From Mucilaginibacter flavidus (GTDB taxonomy: Bacteria; Bacteroidota; Bacteroidia; Sphingobacteriales; Sphingobacteriaceae), in assembly GCF_024055575.1 (NCBI RefSeq), contig NZ_JAMXOE010000008.1, positions 1 to 64,000 of the forward strand: DNA of 64,000 nucleotides. The letters run 5' to 3'. The position numbers and the translations under genes are program-made. Below are positions 10,101 to 18,196 of the stretch, in pieces; position 1 is the first letter of the stretch, and each line of letters begins with the position of its first letter. The notes under the pieces are model-generated. The model saw only the letters and a list, made by a program, of their open reading frames with translations. It was not told the origin of the DNA and did not search any database.

Positions 10101-10709
10101 ATATTCTGCTAATTGCTCTGCGTATGAAAGATTATCTTGTTCAAATAGGGCCTTGCTATAACTCAATCCATTAAATGGATTTATCTCATCTAACATTTCA
10201 TTGAACCCTTTATTTTCAGCATATTTCGTAATAGCCTCAACTTCTAACTCAATAGCGAAAAAATGTTCCAATATGTAGTAAACGACGCTTTCGGTCATCT
10301 TTACGATTAGTTCAGCATATTTTGAGCTGCTAAAGATAGTTTTCGGGGCAAGTTTCCCATGAGATATGTCGCCTCTTTTGTTTCTTATTTCACCAAGAGT
10401 TAGTATTAGAGAGTTCGACCTGGTAACAAAATCTATTTCAATTTCCGCGCATTTTTCAGAAAGTTTGTTTAATGCTCTTTTAAAAAGCGGTTGGAAATCT
10501 AATTTGTCAATTTCTAAATTGCTATAAGTATTGTCTAATTGTTTTAAAATTGCCTTTGAAAGACCCTCAACCAGTGATTTACAGCTTTCAATCGAAATAT
10601 CAGGATTTGAGTTAATATTTAATTCTATAACTTCAATTATAGAATTGTAATAACCAAAATGCTCGTGGTTATCTTTATTTAACAGAATTAGTTCCCTTAC
10701 TAATTTCAT
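7152..10709 (-). CDS. hsdR: Type I restriction endonuclease, R subunit, with N-terminal Abi_C/HEPN-like domain
   Basis: HsdR cleaves DNA after ATP-driven translocation by the HsdR2M2S complex. The nuclease motif (VQIELKRR, near residue 366), Walker A (TTGSGKT, near 500), DECH (near 606) and QAYSRTNR motif VI (near 880) are all present. At 1185 residues it is longer than the usual 1000 or so. The extra N-terminal 200 residues are helical and carry RNKRGDISHG at 109-118, like the RN..G..HG signature of abortive-infection C-terminal (Abi_C) and related HEPN domains. It is the last gene of the hsdM-hsdS-hsdR operon, 5 bp after hsdS. Restriction function is near certain; the role of the N-terminal domain is inference. 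Confidence 0.93.
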   Translation of the reverse strand: MKLVRELILLNKDNHEHFGYYNSIIEVIELNINSNPDISIESCKSLVEGLSKAILKQLDNTYSNLEIDKLDFQPLFKRALNKLSEKCAEIEIDFVTRSNSLILTLGEIRNKRGDISHGKLAPKTIFSSSKYAELIVKMTESVVYYILEHFFAIELEVEAITKYAENKGFNEMLDEINPFNGLSYSKALFEQDNLSYAEQLAEYEAEKSNLLTTLNTKPQIISERIQTEISLINNVMSTQPEQVLEENLIDQLKALGYEFLIIKNEQDLLNNLKSQLEKHNQVTISDKDFDKILNHLNKGNLFERAKILRDKVQYTKENGDSAYIEFINQDHWCQNQFQVTHQVSNEGAYRNRYDVTILINGLPLVQIELKRRGLELKEAFNQTNRYHRHSYGASNGLFLYIQLFIISNGVNTKYYANNPHQSFKQTFYWSDKENKIITQLEQFTKEFLEPCHVSKMITRYTVLNEAQKVLMILRPYQYYASEAIIDRIKTTTKNGYIWHTTGSGKTLTSFKASQLLIKLPQVYKVVFVVDRKDLDYQTTKEFNSFSKGSIDGTDNTQALVKQLGDDTKLIVTTIQKLNTAISKQGYLSRMEKLKDKRIVFIFDECHRSQFGETHNRIKAFFNSHQLFGFTGTPIFADNAVKNELGKRTTKELFDDCLHKYVITDAIKDENVLKFSVEYVGRYQQKEDSKNNIDIKVEDIDTKELLESPDRLNKITNYILENHDRKTYSRSFTGMFCVSSVDTLIKYYELFKAKKTAGEHHLRIATIFSYGANEDDKDANGFIPDAELEISETAPINKHTREKLDEFIADYNVMFGTKFSTKDSQSFYNYYNDIAKRVKNKEVDILLVVNMFLTGFDSKYLNTLYVDKNLKYHGLIQAYSRTNRILNEQKSQGNIIAFRNLKTATDEAITLFSNKDAIDVIIMQPIEDYIALFDKGVEDLYAITPTVDSVNDLQNEDEELAFVKAFRELMRVKNILATFADFNFDSLAMSEQTFNDYRSKYLDLYDKVKTDNTIEKVSILNDVDFELELIHRDEINVIYILKLLAKLKSGTKEEQDQQRKAILDLLTGEVQLRSKKELIEKFINENLPLIDDAEDIPAAFDAFVDAEKQKALAELCKEEGLIPEKLNEIIGNYLFTERKPLRDDIFNILIEKPKLLERKIVVERVIEKVLKFIDTYINGLPDNEQV

Positions 10710-10714
10710 TCAAA

Positions 10715-11950
10715 TTAGATAAACAATTTTTGTAGTAACCCTTTTTTAAAAACTTTGCTTTTTAAAATTTGCTGATTTACTTGTGCGATTTTTAAATCAA
10801 CTTCAGATAAAAAATTTGCTATTTGAAGTTGCTCTTCATATTCTGGTAATTCAATGTCGAAGTTTTTTACAGATTGTGCATTCAAATTACCTTGTGTGCC
10901 TTTTTCAATATATTTTGGTAAAAACTTTTTAAAGTACAGTAAATAATAATAGATGTATTCAATGTAAATACCTTTTTTTAATATCAAATTAATAACAGCT
11001 TGTGATGTAGCAATTGGGATTTTATTTATCGAAACGAATCCGACAGATGCATACATTGAATATATAATTGAATTAGCAGGTACTATCCACGATGATGAAT
11101 TATCAATACCCATTGTTGAAACTTTTTTTACGGTTCGATTCAAATACTTTCCTTGAAGGGTCATATCACTGATTGCTAAAAATGGAATTTCTCCATCATA
11201 GTATTCTTTATTTGTGGAAGTTGGCGTTCCCCCGCTTTTTATTATGGAACAAATAGAATCAAGTTTTACAATTTTCCAGGAAGCATATTCATTTCCATTA
11301 TGCTTGAATCGTACTTGTTGAGTAAATATTTGTTCCAATACACCAGTTTTGTATTTCTCCAACAATGCTTTCTTTTTAGAAAGTTGCAAAATTTTAGTAT
11401 CTATAACGCCAAGAAATTGAGCTATTTTCTCTTGTTCAACTAAGTTGGGTATATAGATTGATATTGTTTTTAAGGTTTCTTGTCCAATATTATACCTTGT
11501 ACTACCTCCAGATTTGGTGGTAATTGCTTCCCGTATTAAATCCGTTTTCAAAAGAGAGTGCATAAAAAAAGGGTTATAGTCATTGACTTTTTTTCCCCTG
11601 ATTACAAAGCCTCCAAACGTAGCTTTCCTATGTTTGTCTAAATAAACATTTGATTGGCCAACTTCCTCCCTGGTTTCCGAACTTCTTTGAAATAAAATAT
11701 CACCGTAACTGACTTCATTATTTGCAAATGTCTCATCATCAATATCAACACTTCCAAGAATACGTTCATAAGTTAAATAGTCGTTGTTGATTATATCTAA
11801 AACATTAATAAATTTTATGCCTTTTCCATATCTTTCTTTATCAGCATTTATTCCATTTTTGAAACTTAAAAAATGCTCTAAGTTTTTTAATTGCCATTCA
11901 CCATCAAAACCCGGAAATCTCAATTTGGGTGTTTTATTTAATTGATCCAT
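10715..11950 (-). CDS. hsdS: Type I restriction-modification specificity subunit
   Basis: At 411 residues it has the two-half layout of HsdS. One target-recognition domain covers about 1-170, then a helical spacer (VIDTKILQLSKKKALLEKYK, about 180-200). A second recognition domain follows (about 215-360, with SGGTPTS), then a second helical conserved region ending in LLQKLFI. It sets the DNA target of both HsdM and HsdR. It starts 4 bp after the end of hsdM. No recombination sites or second hsdS copy are seen, so phase variation is not suggested. The recognised sequence cannot be predicted by eye. Confidence 0.93.
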   Translation of the reverse strand: MDQLNKTPKLRFPGFDGEWQLKNLEHFLSFKNGINADKERYGKGIKFINVLDIINNDYLTYERILGSVDIDDETFANNEVSYGDILFQRSSETREEVGQSNVYLDKHRKATFGGFVIRGKKVNDYNPFFMHSLLKTDLIREAITTKSGGSTRYNIGQETLKTISIYIPNLVEQEKIAQFLGVIDTKILQLSKKKALLEKYKTGVLEQIFTQQVRFKHNGNEYASWKIVKLDSICSIIKSGGTPTSTNKEYYDGEIPFLAISDMTLQGKYLNRTVKKVSTMGIDNSSSWIVPANSIIYSMYASVGFVSINKIPIATSQAVINLILKKGIYIEYIYYYLLYFKKFLPKYIEKGTQGNLNAQSVKNFDIELPEYEEQLQIANFLSEVDLKIAQVNQQILKSKVFKKGLLQKLFI

Positions 11951-11953
11951 GAT

Positions 11954-13540
11954 TTAAAATGGTGTTTTTAGATTCAATTGTTCGCAGAAAGACAATAGTG
12001 CTTTATCCGTGACTTCAATTTCTTTATTTAGATCATGTAGTTCATCTGAAATCTGATTTAAGTTTATTACCTCCCCAACTACATAGGTATCCACATAACG
12101 AGGTATGTTTAAATTATAATCATTTTTAGAAATTATAGTTAAATCAACCACCTGACAATACCGTTCAATATCTTTTCGGCTTCTGTAAGCGTTAATAATA
12201 TTATCAATATTATCATCGGAAAGAACGTTTTGATTTCCTACTTTTTCAAAATCTTTACTAGCATCGATGAAAATTATGTTATTTGGCTGCTCCCTACATT
12301 TCTTAAAAACTAAGATGCTTGTTGGGATTGACGTTCCATAAAAAATATTTGGAGGTAAGCCAACAACAGCGTCTAAATAATTGCGATCCTCTATTAAATA
12401 TTGCCTTATATGAGCCTCCGCTCCCCCTCGAAAAAGCACACCGTGGGCAACAACAACTGCCATTATTCCATTATCTGATAGGTGATGGATCATGTGTTGC
12501 ACAAAAGCAAAATCGGCAGTGGAACGAGGCGCTAATTTTCCGTATTGGCTAAATCTATCATCTGTCAAATGTAACGGGCTGGCACTCCATTGTGCCGAAA
12601 AAGGTGGATTTGCGACAATCGCTTCAAACCTTTCACTTAAATGTTGAGGCTGTTCTAACGTGTCCTCTTGTCTGATATCAAATTTACGGTAATGGACATC
12701 ATGCAAAATCATGTTCATTCGTGCCAGGTTGTAAGTAGTACGATTTAATTCTTGTCCATAAAATTTACCAACTTCTGTTACTTCCTTTGCTACCCTTAAT
12801 AATAGAGAGCCTGAGCCGCATGTTGGATCGTAAACAGATTTAAGTTTGCTTTTACCGGTTGTCACCAGCTTGGCTAAGACCTTTGAAACCTCTTGCGGGG
12901 TATAAAATTCACCGGCTTTCTTACCGGCACCACTTGCAAATTTGCCGATTAAGTACTCATACGCATCACCTAATACATCGGAATTAGCGTCCTCCAATTT
13001 AAAATCAATTTTATTAAGGTGTGCTAATACTTTAGAAATCAATGCGTTTTTAGCTGATTCGGTACGTCCAAGTTTTGTAGATGTGAGGTCAAGGTCTTCA
13101 AAAAGATTATCAAATTCATCTTCGCTATCTGTACCCATTGTACTCTGCTCGATATTGTTTAATATGCGCGCAAGGTCTTCTAATATAAAATTGCTCTTTA
13201 TTTCTGCGTCATCATCTTCCGCATCAGCATTGCCTCTTTTGGCAATTTCGCTGAATAATTCCGATGGTTTTAAAAAATATCCCAGTTTTATAAGGGCTTC
13301 TTCCTTAATTGCCTCTAAGTACGCATTCCCGTCTTTGGTGTCTTCTTTTATATCTTCATATTTTATACCATCCTCTTTTAATATCTCATTGGCATAGAGA
13401 TGCATTTTTTCAGATAGGTACTTATAGAATATAAAGCCTAATATATAATCGCGAAATTCATCAGCATCCATCTTACCACGTAGGGTATTAGCTATATTCC
13501 AAAGCTGTTGTTCAAGTTGTTTTTTTTGATCTTCTGACAT
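11954..13540 (-). CDS. hsdM: Type I restriction-modification DNA methyltransferase subunit
   Basis: The start is taken at 13540 (MSEDQKKQLEQQLWN), the typical HsdM N-terminus; the frame runs 24 codons further upstream but those read as unrelated sequence. The protein has 528 residues. The N-terminal HsdM_N helices are followed by GEFYTPQEVSKVL, the SAM-binding motif DPTCGSG (near 242) and the catalytic NPPF (near 312), marking an N6-adenine methyltransferase. It is first of the hsdM-hsdS-hsdR operon, all on the minus strand with 3-5 bp spacing. An intact set implies an active modification system. Confidence 0.95.
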   Translation of the reverse strand: MSEDQKKQLEQQLWNIANTLRGKMDADEFRDYILGFIFYKYLSEKMHLYANEILKEDGIKYEDIKEDTKDGNAYLEAIKEEALIKLGYFLKPSELFSEIAKRGNADAEDDDAEIKSNFILEDLARILNNIEQSTMGTDSEDEFDNLFEDLDLTSTKLGRTESAKNALISKVLAHLNKIDFKLEDANSDVLGDAYEYLIGKFASGAGKKAGEFYTPQEVSKVLAKLVTTGKSKLKSVYDPTCGSGSLLLRVAKEVTEVGKFYGQELNRTTYNLARMNMILHDVHYRKFDIRQEDTLEQPQHLSERFEAIVANPPFSAQWSASPLHLTDDRFSQYGKLAPRSTADFAFVQHMIHHLSDNGIMAVVVAHGVLFRGGAEAHIRQYLIEDRNYLDAVVGLPPNIFYGTSIPTSILVFKKCREQPNNIIFIDASKDFEKVGNQNVLSDDNIDNIINAYRSRKDIERYCQVVDLTIISKNDYNLNIPRYVDTYVVGEVINLNQISDELHDLNKEIEVTDKALLSFCEQLNLKTPF

Positions 13541-13653
13541 TCGTAGTAGTCGGTTTTGTATGATTGACGAAGATAATAAAAGCAAAGTCATATTGTAATT
13601 CAAAATTAGCACAGATGCAATTGAAAAATGTGTCTAAATAATTAACATACCTC

Positions 13654-15705
13654 TCACATAGATATCGTTTGATCACATTCTTCCCCATTTTCTTTAGGTT
13701 TTTCTTCTTCCTCTTTAGGCTCCCCGGAGGGCGGTTGTGCAGCTTCTCCAAAAATCTCCTTTGCTTTTAATATGGCCAGTTCTTCTTTAAACAAGTCTGA
13801 AATATCCTGTTTAATCCTTAAATAACTTTCTTGTATATCTTCTTCAGTCACTTTGGCAATAATAGGCATAGGTTTATAGCTATCTTCTTCGGCTTTGATA
13901 GCCGCATGATCGTTCTGAATCTCACTATGAAATACTTTAAGCTGTATTTTGCAATTAGGATTATCCGACACAATGCCTACAAATTCTCCGGATGAAAGGG
14001 CGGCTATTTTGGCTGCTGGAATCGCATAATCCAATTGGGTAGCTTTGGTCGTAGAAGTATCACTGCTGTTAATCGTCATGCTGTTTTTATTCTGCACGAT
14101 CTTGCCAAAGTTCTCTGATAAGGTTTTTGCCGTATCCCCTGTAACCTGCCCGCTGATGACATTGCCGATTATGCCGGTAATTACGTCCGCTTGTTCTGCG
14201 CCATAATCTTTCTTTAACTGGCTGAAATCCTGTACCGCTAAAGTTGTGGCTACTTTATTGCTACGGGCCGTAGCGATTAAGCTGTCGATATTATTAAAAT
14301 AAATAGTCGGAAACTCGTCAAATACCAAACTGCATTTCTGCTGATCTTTCCGGTTAACCAACTTAATCATGCGGGAGATATACAAGGATAACACCGCTCC
14401 ATATATCTGTAATTTTTGCGGGTTATTACCAATGCTGACTATTTTAGGTTCCTTTGGGTTATTTACATCCAGTGTAAAATCATTGCCGGAAAGTACATAA
14501 TATAACTGCGGTGAAGATAACCTTGCTAAGCCAATCTTGGCGCTGGCAATCTGGCCCTCTAACTGTGCCGTTGCCTTATTGTGATAAGCGGAAATAAAGG
14601 GATTGATCAATACTTTTATTTCTTCTTCCTGCTCCAATATGGCAAATAGCTTATCGTAATCAGCCTGCATCAGTTCGATTACATGGGGCAGGGTACAATA
14701 TTTACCGTCCTGGTACTTTCTTAAATACCAGATAATGGCCGTTAAAAAGTTTATTGGACTTTCTACAAAAAAGTCGCCCTGTTTTTTAATCCATTCGCGG
14801 TTTAAACCTAACATGATGGTACGGCTGGCCTCTGTAGCATCGGTTATATCTTCCATGCTTTGCGGGTCAAGCGGGTTACAGCGGTGGGTACGGGTCAGGT
14901 CGTCAAAATTGATCACATAAAAGGCCGGTTTGATTGCATAATTCTTACTGTATTTTAACAGCTTGTTATATGCTATTTTAGTCAAATCATCATATTTAAA
15001 GTCATACAGAAACAGGGTAAACCCCTTTTTGATATGCTGGTCTATGATATGACGGATAACAAAGTAAGATTTACCTGCTCCCGGCGTTCCGGCTACCAAT
15101 ATGCCCCGGAAGGGGTTTATGAAATTTATCCAGCTTTTACGCTGCTTGCCTTTTAAGTTATAGATTGCAGGCAGGTTAACGGAATATTCGTTGTCCAGTA
15201 ATCTTTCTTCCTGCGGGAATGTTTCGTTATCCGTATTAAATATGTCCTTGTTCAGCTTGTCTTTGAGTAAACGTGATAAATAAGTGCCGCCTGTCATGAT
15301 AAGCAAATAGCCTGTTCCTGTTAATGCTATATAAAAAATAGCAATCATTGTTACCGATGTATGTATGTAAAAGCATAACACGCTAATAAAATAGATTAAC
15401 AGGCCCGTAATCAGGTAGGCGGAAATGCTACAATAGTTCATTTTTTCATCCTTTTTCCCTTTAACGCCCACTAATGAAATAATAAGAAACAGCAATGCCG
15501 CCAGTTTGGGTTTCCACATATTGCTGAACAAACCTGTTTTGGCAATATTGCCGATAATACGGTCAGTAATACCTGCTGTCCAGTGCCAGTGGCTAAATGC
15601 CTGGTAACAGCAGATATAAAAATGGATAGCTAAAATAAAAATGCTGATCAGTCTTGTAAAATCGATGATCTTGCGTAGTCCTTGTGTATCTTCCCCTGTT
15701 TGCAT
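13654..15705 (-). CDS. mobC: MobC/TraG-type conjugation coupling protein
   Basis: At 683 residues it has four N-terminal membrane helices (within about 1-140, with HWHW and a Cys/Tyr-rich segment like the YWFCY domain), then a cytoplasmic ATPase. Walker A GTPGAGKS is near residue 207 and Walker B-like LVFDEFPTIYF near 462. It is a VirD4/TraG-type coupling protein that links a relaxosome to a type IV secretion channel. The gene follows the relaxase gene after 9 bp. No other transfer-channel genes are present, so the element would be mobilised by a helper conjugative element. Confidence 0.9.
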   Translation of the reverse strand: MQTGEDTQGLRKIIDFTRLISIFILAIHFYICCYQAFSHWHWTAGITDRIIGNIAKTGLFSNMWKPKLAALLFLIISLVGVKGKKDEKMNYCSISAYLITGLLIYFISVLCFYIHTSVTMIAIFYIALTGTGYLLIMTGGTYLSRLLKDKLNKDIFNTDNETFPQEERLLDNEYSVNLPAIYNLKGKQRKSWINFINPFRGILVAGTPGAGKSYFVIRHIIDQHIKKGFTLFLYDFKYDDLTKIAYNKLLKYSKNYAIKPAFYVINFDDLTRTHRCNPLDPQSMEDITDATEASRTIMLGLNREWIKKQGDFFVESPINFLTAIIWYLRKYQDGKYCTLPHVIELMQADYDKLFAILEQEEEIKVLINPFISAYHNKATAQLEGQIASAKIGLARLSSPQLYYVLSGNDFTLDVNNPKEPKIVSIGNNPQKLQIYGAVLSLYISRMIKLVNRKDQQKCSLVFDEFPTIYFNNIDSLIATARSNKVATTLAVQDFSQLKKDYGAEQADVITGIIGNVISGQVTGDTAKTLSENFGKIVQNKNSMTINSSDTSTTKATQLDYAIPAAKIAALSSGEFVGIVSDNPNCKIQLKVFHSEIQNDHAAIKAEEDSYKPMPIIAKVTEEDIQESYLRIKQDISDLFKEELAILKAKEIFGEAAQPPSGEPKEEEEKPKENGEECDQTISM

Positions 15706-15714
15706 GATGATTAT

Positions 15715-16998
15715 TTATAATGATTGTTGTTGGTCTTGTTGTTGGTCTTTCGCTTTCTTCTTTCTCTTTTTGCCTGAAATAGCTGGTGCCACCTCTGTTG
15801 CGGTTTTATTTAGCAATCCTTTCAGGAATTGGTTGTGTTCCGGCGGTTTGAGATAGGTTTTAACAGACTGCGCTTTTTTCAGGTAATTAGTTTGCTGCGC
15901 CGGTTTGAGATAGGTTTGTCGTTCAGGTTGTAACAACTTGTCTGTTGTAGTCAACCGTTCGGTGATCGCTTTTGCACTGTAAGCTTTGCCCAGGTCGCTG
16001 CCGTTGAATACAGTTTTATTTTTATTATCTACATAGGTAGTGCCATAGGTAAAGCCCTGTTCGTTTTGCCGGAATACCATGTTAATTTGCTGCTTTTGCA
16101 GTTCTGCTATCAGCGTTGCTTTAGTGATGCTTTCATACTTACTGAATACTTTTTCGATACGTTCTTTTAAGTTATCACGGAATGGCTTACGTTTTTCGAT
16201 GTTCTTTTCAAATTCCTTTTCAAGGTTAGCTAACGTGGGTTTATCATAGATGGCGCTGGCCTTGATCGGTACGCCAACCTGTTCACCTTTTTCATTGGTG
16301 ATACTGTACATTAACCCATTTTTCTGATACATCATTGTAGTTTCCCCGCCCCGGTCTGCTTTCACATTGAACTGCTTCAGTACGGCATTCATTTCGGCAA
16401 GCGAAGTGAATTTATAGGTACGGATAACAGCATTTACAATATTGGTAATTGTTCGTTTGGTTGGCATTTTGCCATAAATAGCATTTTCAATATTCGCTGC
16501 TTTAATGCCCAGGGCATTACTTAATTGCCTGCCCTCGGCCTGTACAAGCTTAAATTCTTTTTCCAATTCTTTCCTTGCTGTTTCAGATAATGTCCTGCCT
16601 ATACCATGTATGTCAATGCGTTTGCCGTCTGCTTTCATATTAGTCGTGGCAATATGTAAATGTGGGTGCGCGGCATCTGCGTGTTTGTAAACCAAATAAG
16701 GCTGGTCGCCAAATCCTATCTTTTCCATATATGATGCGGTGATCTGTTGTAGCCGTTCATCAGTGAGGTTGTCCAGGTTATCAAAGTTCAGGGTGATATG
16801 CAAAGCATTGGTTTTTACCTTGCCGTTCAGCATCGTCAGATTTTCAAAGCGGTGCAACTTTTGTTCCAGGTTCATTCCGGTAACATCAGTGGCAAAGCCG
16901 CTGGCCATCATCAGTTGTGCCTCGTGTGCCGCTACCTTGTTTTCATTATAATGCAGCATACCCCGGATGCTTTTACCGCTTACGATCTTGGCAACCAT
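15715..16998 (-). CDS. mobB: MobB relaxase (mobilization nuclease)
   Basis: At 427 residues it has the relaxase fold (PF03432 type) at the N-terminus: opening MVAKIVSGKSIRGMLHY, a metal-binding HPHLHIATTN near residue 113 and a further KHADAAH just before it. Relaxases nick oriT and carry the strand into the recipient. The C-terminal 200 residues are charged and end in a Lys/Gln-rich tail. The start overlaps the end of mobA by 19 bp, typical translational coupling. Family and role are clear from the motifs and the mobA-mobB-mobC order. Confidence 0.92.
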   Translation of the reverse strand: MVAKIVSGKSIRGMLHYNENKVAAHEAQLMMASGFATDVTGMNLEQKLHRFENLTMLNGKVKTNALHITLNFDNLDNLTDERLQQITASYMEKIGFGDQPYLVYKHADAAHPHLHIATTNMKADGKRIDIHGIGRTLSETARKELEKEFKLVQAEGRQLSNALGIKAANIENAIYGKMPTKRTITNIVNAVIRTYKFTSLAEMNAVLKQFNVKADRGGETTMMYQKNGLMYSITNEKGEQVGVPIKASAIYDKPTLANLEKEFEKNIEKRKPFRDNLKERIEKVFSKYESITKATLIAELQKQQINMVFRQNEQGFTYGTTYVDNKNKTVFNGSDLGKAYSAKAITERLTTTDKLLQPERQTYLKPAQQTNYLKKAQSVKTYLKPPEHNQFLKGLLNKTATEVAPAISGKKRKKKAKDQQQDQQQSL

Positions 16999-17399
16999 TT
17001 TTCTGCAAGCTGTGATATGATGATTAATAGCTGTTCAACCCGTTCCCCCACCTTTTTATACAGCTCGGCGGTTTTCAGCACATAGAAGGCCCTTTGTGAT
17101 TCACTTCCGCTGATATGGAAACGGTGGGTCTGCTGGTTGATATTGATGCCGATGGCTTTGAGTTCTTTCCTTATTAGTGCCATTTCCTCCATTGGCGCAT
17201 TAAGGGATATGTCACGGTAAAAGCAGTTAATCTTTTCGTTTGACAATATTTTACGGGCGACTTCGCCAATGGACCCGCAATCACTTGATGCCTTAATTTT
17301 TTCCAGTTTTTCGAGGTCTTTTTGAGTTACTCTTGTCCTGATGGAACAGGTAAAAAGTTCTTGCTGGTTTATTGCTTTTTTCCTTGACATTTGATACAT
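16980..17399 (-). CDS. mobA: MobA relaxosome accessory protein
   Basis: At 139 residues it begins with a basic segment that resembles a ribbon-helix-helix DNA-binding fold (TRVTQKDLEKLEKIKASSDC), followed by helical regions (IRKELKAIGININQQTHRFHI) typical of MobA/MobC-type accessory proteins that help the relaxase at oriT. It overlaps mobB by 19 bp. The hairpin-rich DNA directly upstream (17416-17545) is the expected place for oriT. Confidence 0.85.
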   Translation of the reverse strand: MYQMSRKKAINQQELFTCSIRTRVTQKDLEKLEKIKASSDCGSIGEVARKILSNEKINCFYRDISLNAPMEEMALIRKELKAIGININQQTHRFHISGSESQRAFYVLKTAELYKKVGERVEQLLIIISQLAEKWLPRS

Positions 17400-17415
17400 C
17401 GTTTAAAAGTTTCCA

Positions 17416-17545
17416 GACTTCGCGAGTTCCGAGCGAAGTCCCCCGCTCAAGCGGGGCAAGATAATTTTTGGGGACAAAAATACATCTTGCTGCATCCTGA
17501 CGGATGCCGGAACTGACGTTCCGAAACCGCTGCGCAGTTTGGTTT
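17416..17545. other. Hairpin cluster upstream of mobA, putative oriT
   Basis: Five inverted repeats lie in 130 bp: GACTTCGC/GCGAAGTC (17416-17440), CCCCGC/GCGGGG (17441-17456), GCATCC/GGATGC (17492-17507), CGGAAC/GTTCCG (17508-17523) and AAACC/GGTTT (17524-17545). The position directly upstream of mobA and mobB fits an origin of transfer with relaxosome binding sites. The nick site is not identified. The role is inference from position and structure. Confidence 0.5.
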
Positions 17546-17603
17546 GTACTTGATAAATAGTAGTTAAGTTCTTCAAAACCCTTGGAGGTTATGGTCGGAT
17601 TTA

Positions 17604-17768
17604 CTAATTGCCTTTCGGCTTTCGATCCGGCAGATCCAGCGGGATAAAAGAGCGTAATAGCTGGCGTATCCGCTGCCGCGGCTGCTGCCGGAAGTTTCTG
17701 ATTTTCGGGAAGTAAGTGCCGTTAAACTCACGACCTTTGAGTTCGGGTATTGTGCGTGTATTTTTCAT
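17604..17768 (-). CDS. Small Arg-rich ORF, 54 residues
   Basis: This frame starts with ATG at 17768 and ends with TAG at 17604. It encodes a basic protein (MKNTRTIPELKGREFNGTYF, then an Arg/Gln-rich helix). I do not recognise a family. The ordered, charged composition and location between recombinase and mob genes suggest a small accessory or DNA-binding protein, but at this length chance is possible. Confidence 0.35.
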   Translation of the reverse strand: MKNTRTIPELKGREFNGTYFPKIRNFRQQPRQRIRQLLRSFIPLDLPDRKPKGN

Positions 17769-18033
17769 GACTATCTGAATTGATAGCCAAAAGTCGCGGA
17801 GTTAATTTGTTAGACTTCGCAAGTGGGACGGTAGGTGCGAACGATTTATTTGTTTGCGGGATGATAGTTTCTTTGGATGTTTATTATTGATCTATTAATT
17901 ATTTGCTGGTTATATCATTAAAAGAGGACAGTTGTCAAGTATTAATTATTTCCCGCATATCACGTTATTCTTGCGAATAGAATAATTTTAATTCGGGCAG
18001 TTTTGTCTTTTGATTAGAGAAAGACAGGTTGAT
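17769..18033. promoter_or_regulatory. Divergent intergenic region of the island
   Basis: About 265 bp separate the minus-strand mob side from the plus-strand recombinase side. It holds a hairpin CTATC/GATAG near 17772-17787 and AT-rich stretches that must contain the recombinase promoter. No clean TAnnTTTG element was found. Confidence 0.3.
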
Positions 18034-18186
18034 ATGCAGAAAGAGAAACGTTCGATAACACCGGAAAAAGCGGTAAAAATTCTTCAGGAATATGGAACAA
18101 TTGTTAGTCTTGAAGAAGCGAAAATAATTTTGGATTTCATGTATAAAATTGCTAAATTATCCCTCGATCAATACATAAAAGTCTAA
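18034..18186 (+). CDS. Small helical protein upstream of recombinase, 50 residues
   Basis: This short frame, ATG 18034 to TAA 18184-18186, encodes a 50-residue helical protein (for example ITPEKAVKILQEYG and SLEEAKIILDFMYKIAKL). Small proteins of this pattern are common directly upstream of serine recombinase genes in Bacteroidota mobile elements. It ends 10 bp before the recombinase start, so the two are co-transcribed. Function is unknown; a regulator or directionality factor is a guess. Confidence 0.65.
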   Translation: MQKEKRSITPEKAVKILQEYGTIVSLEEAKIILDFMYKIAKLSLDQYIKV

Positions 18187-18196
18187 ATTTTTCAGG

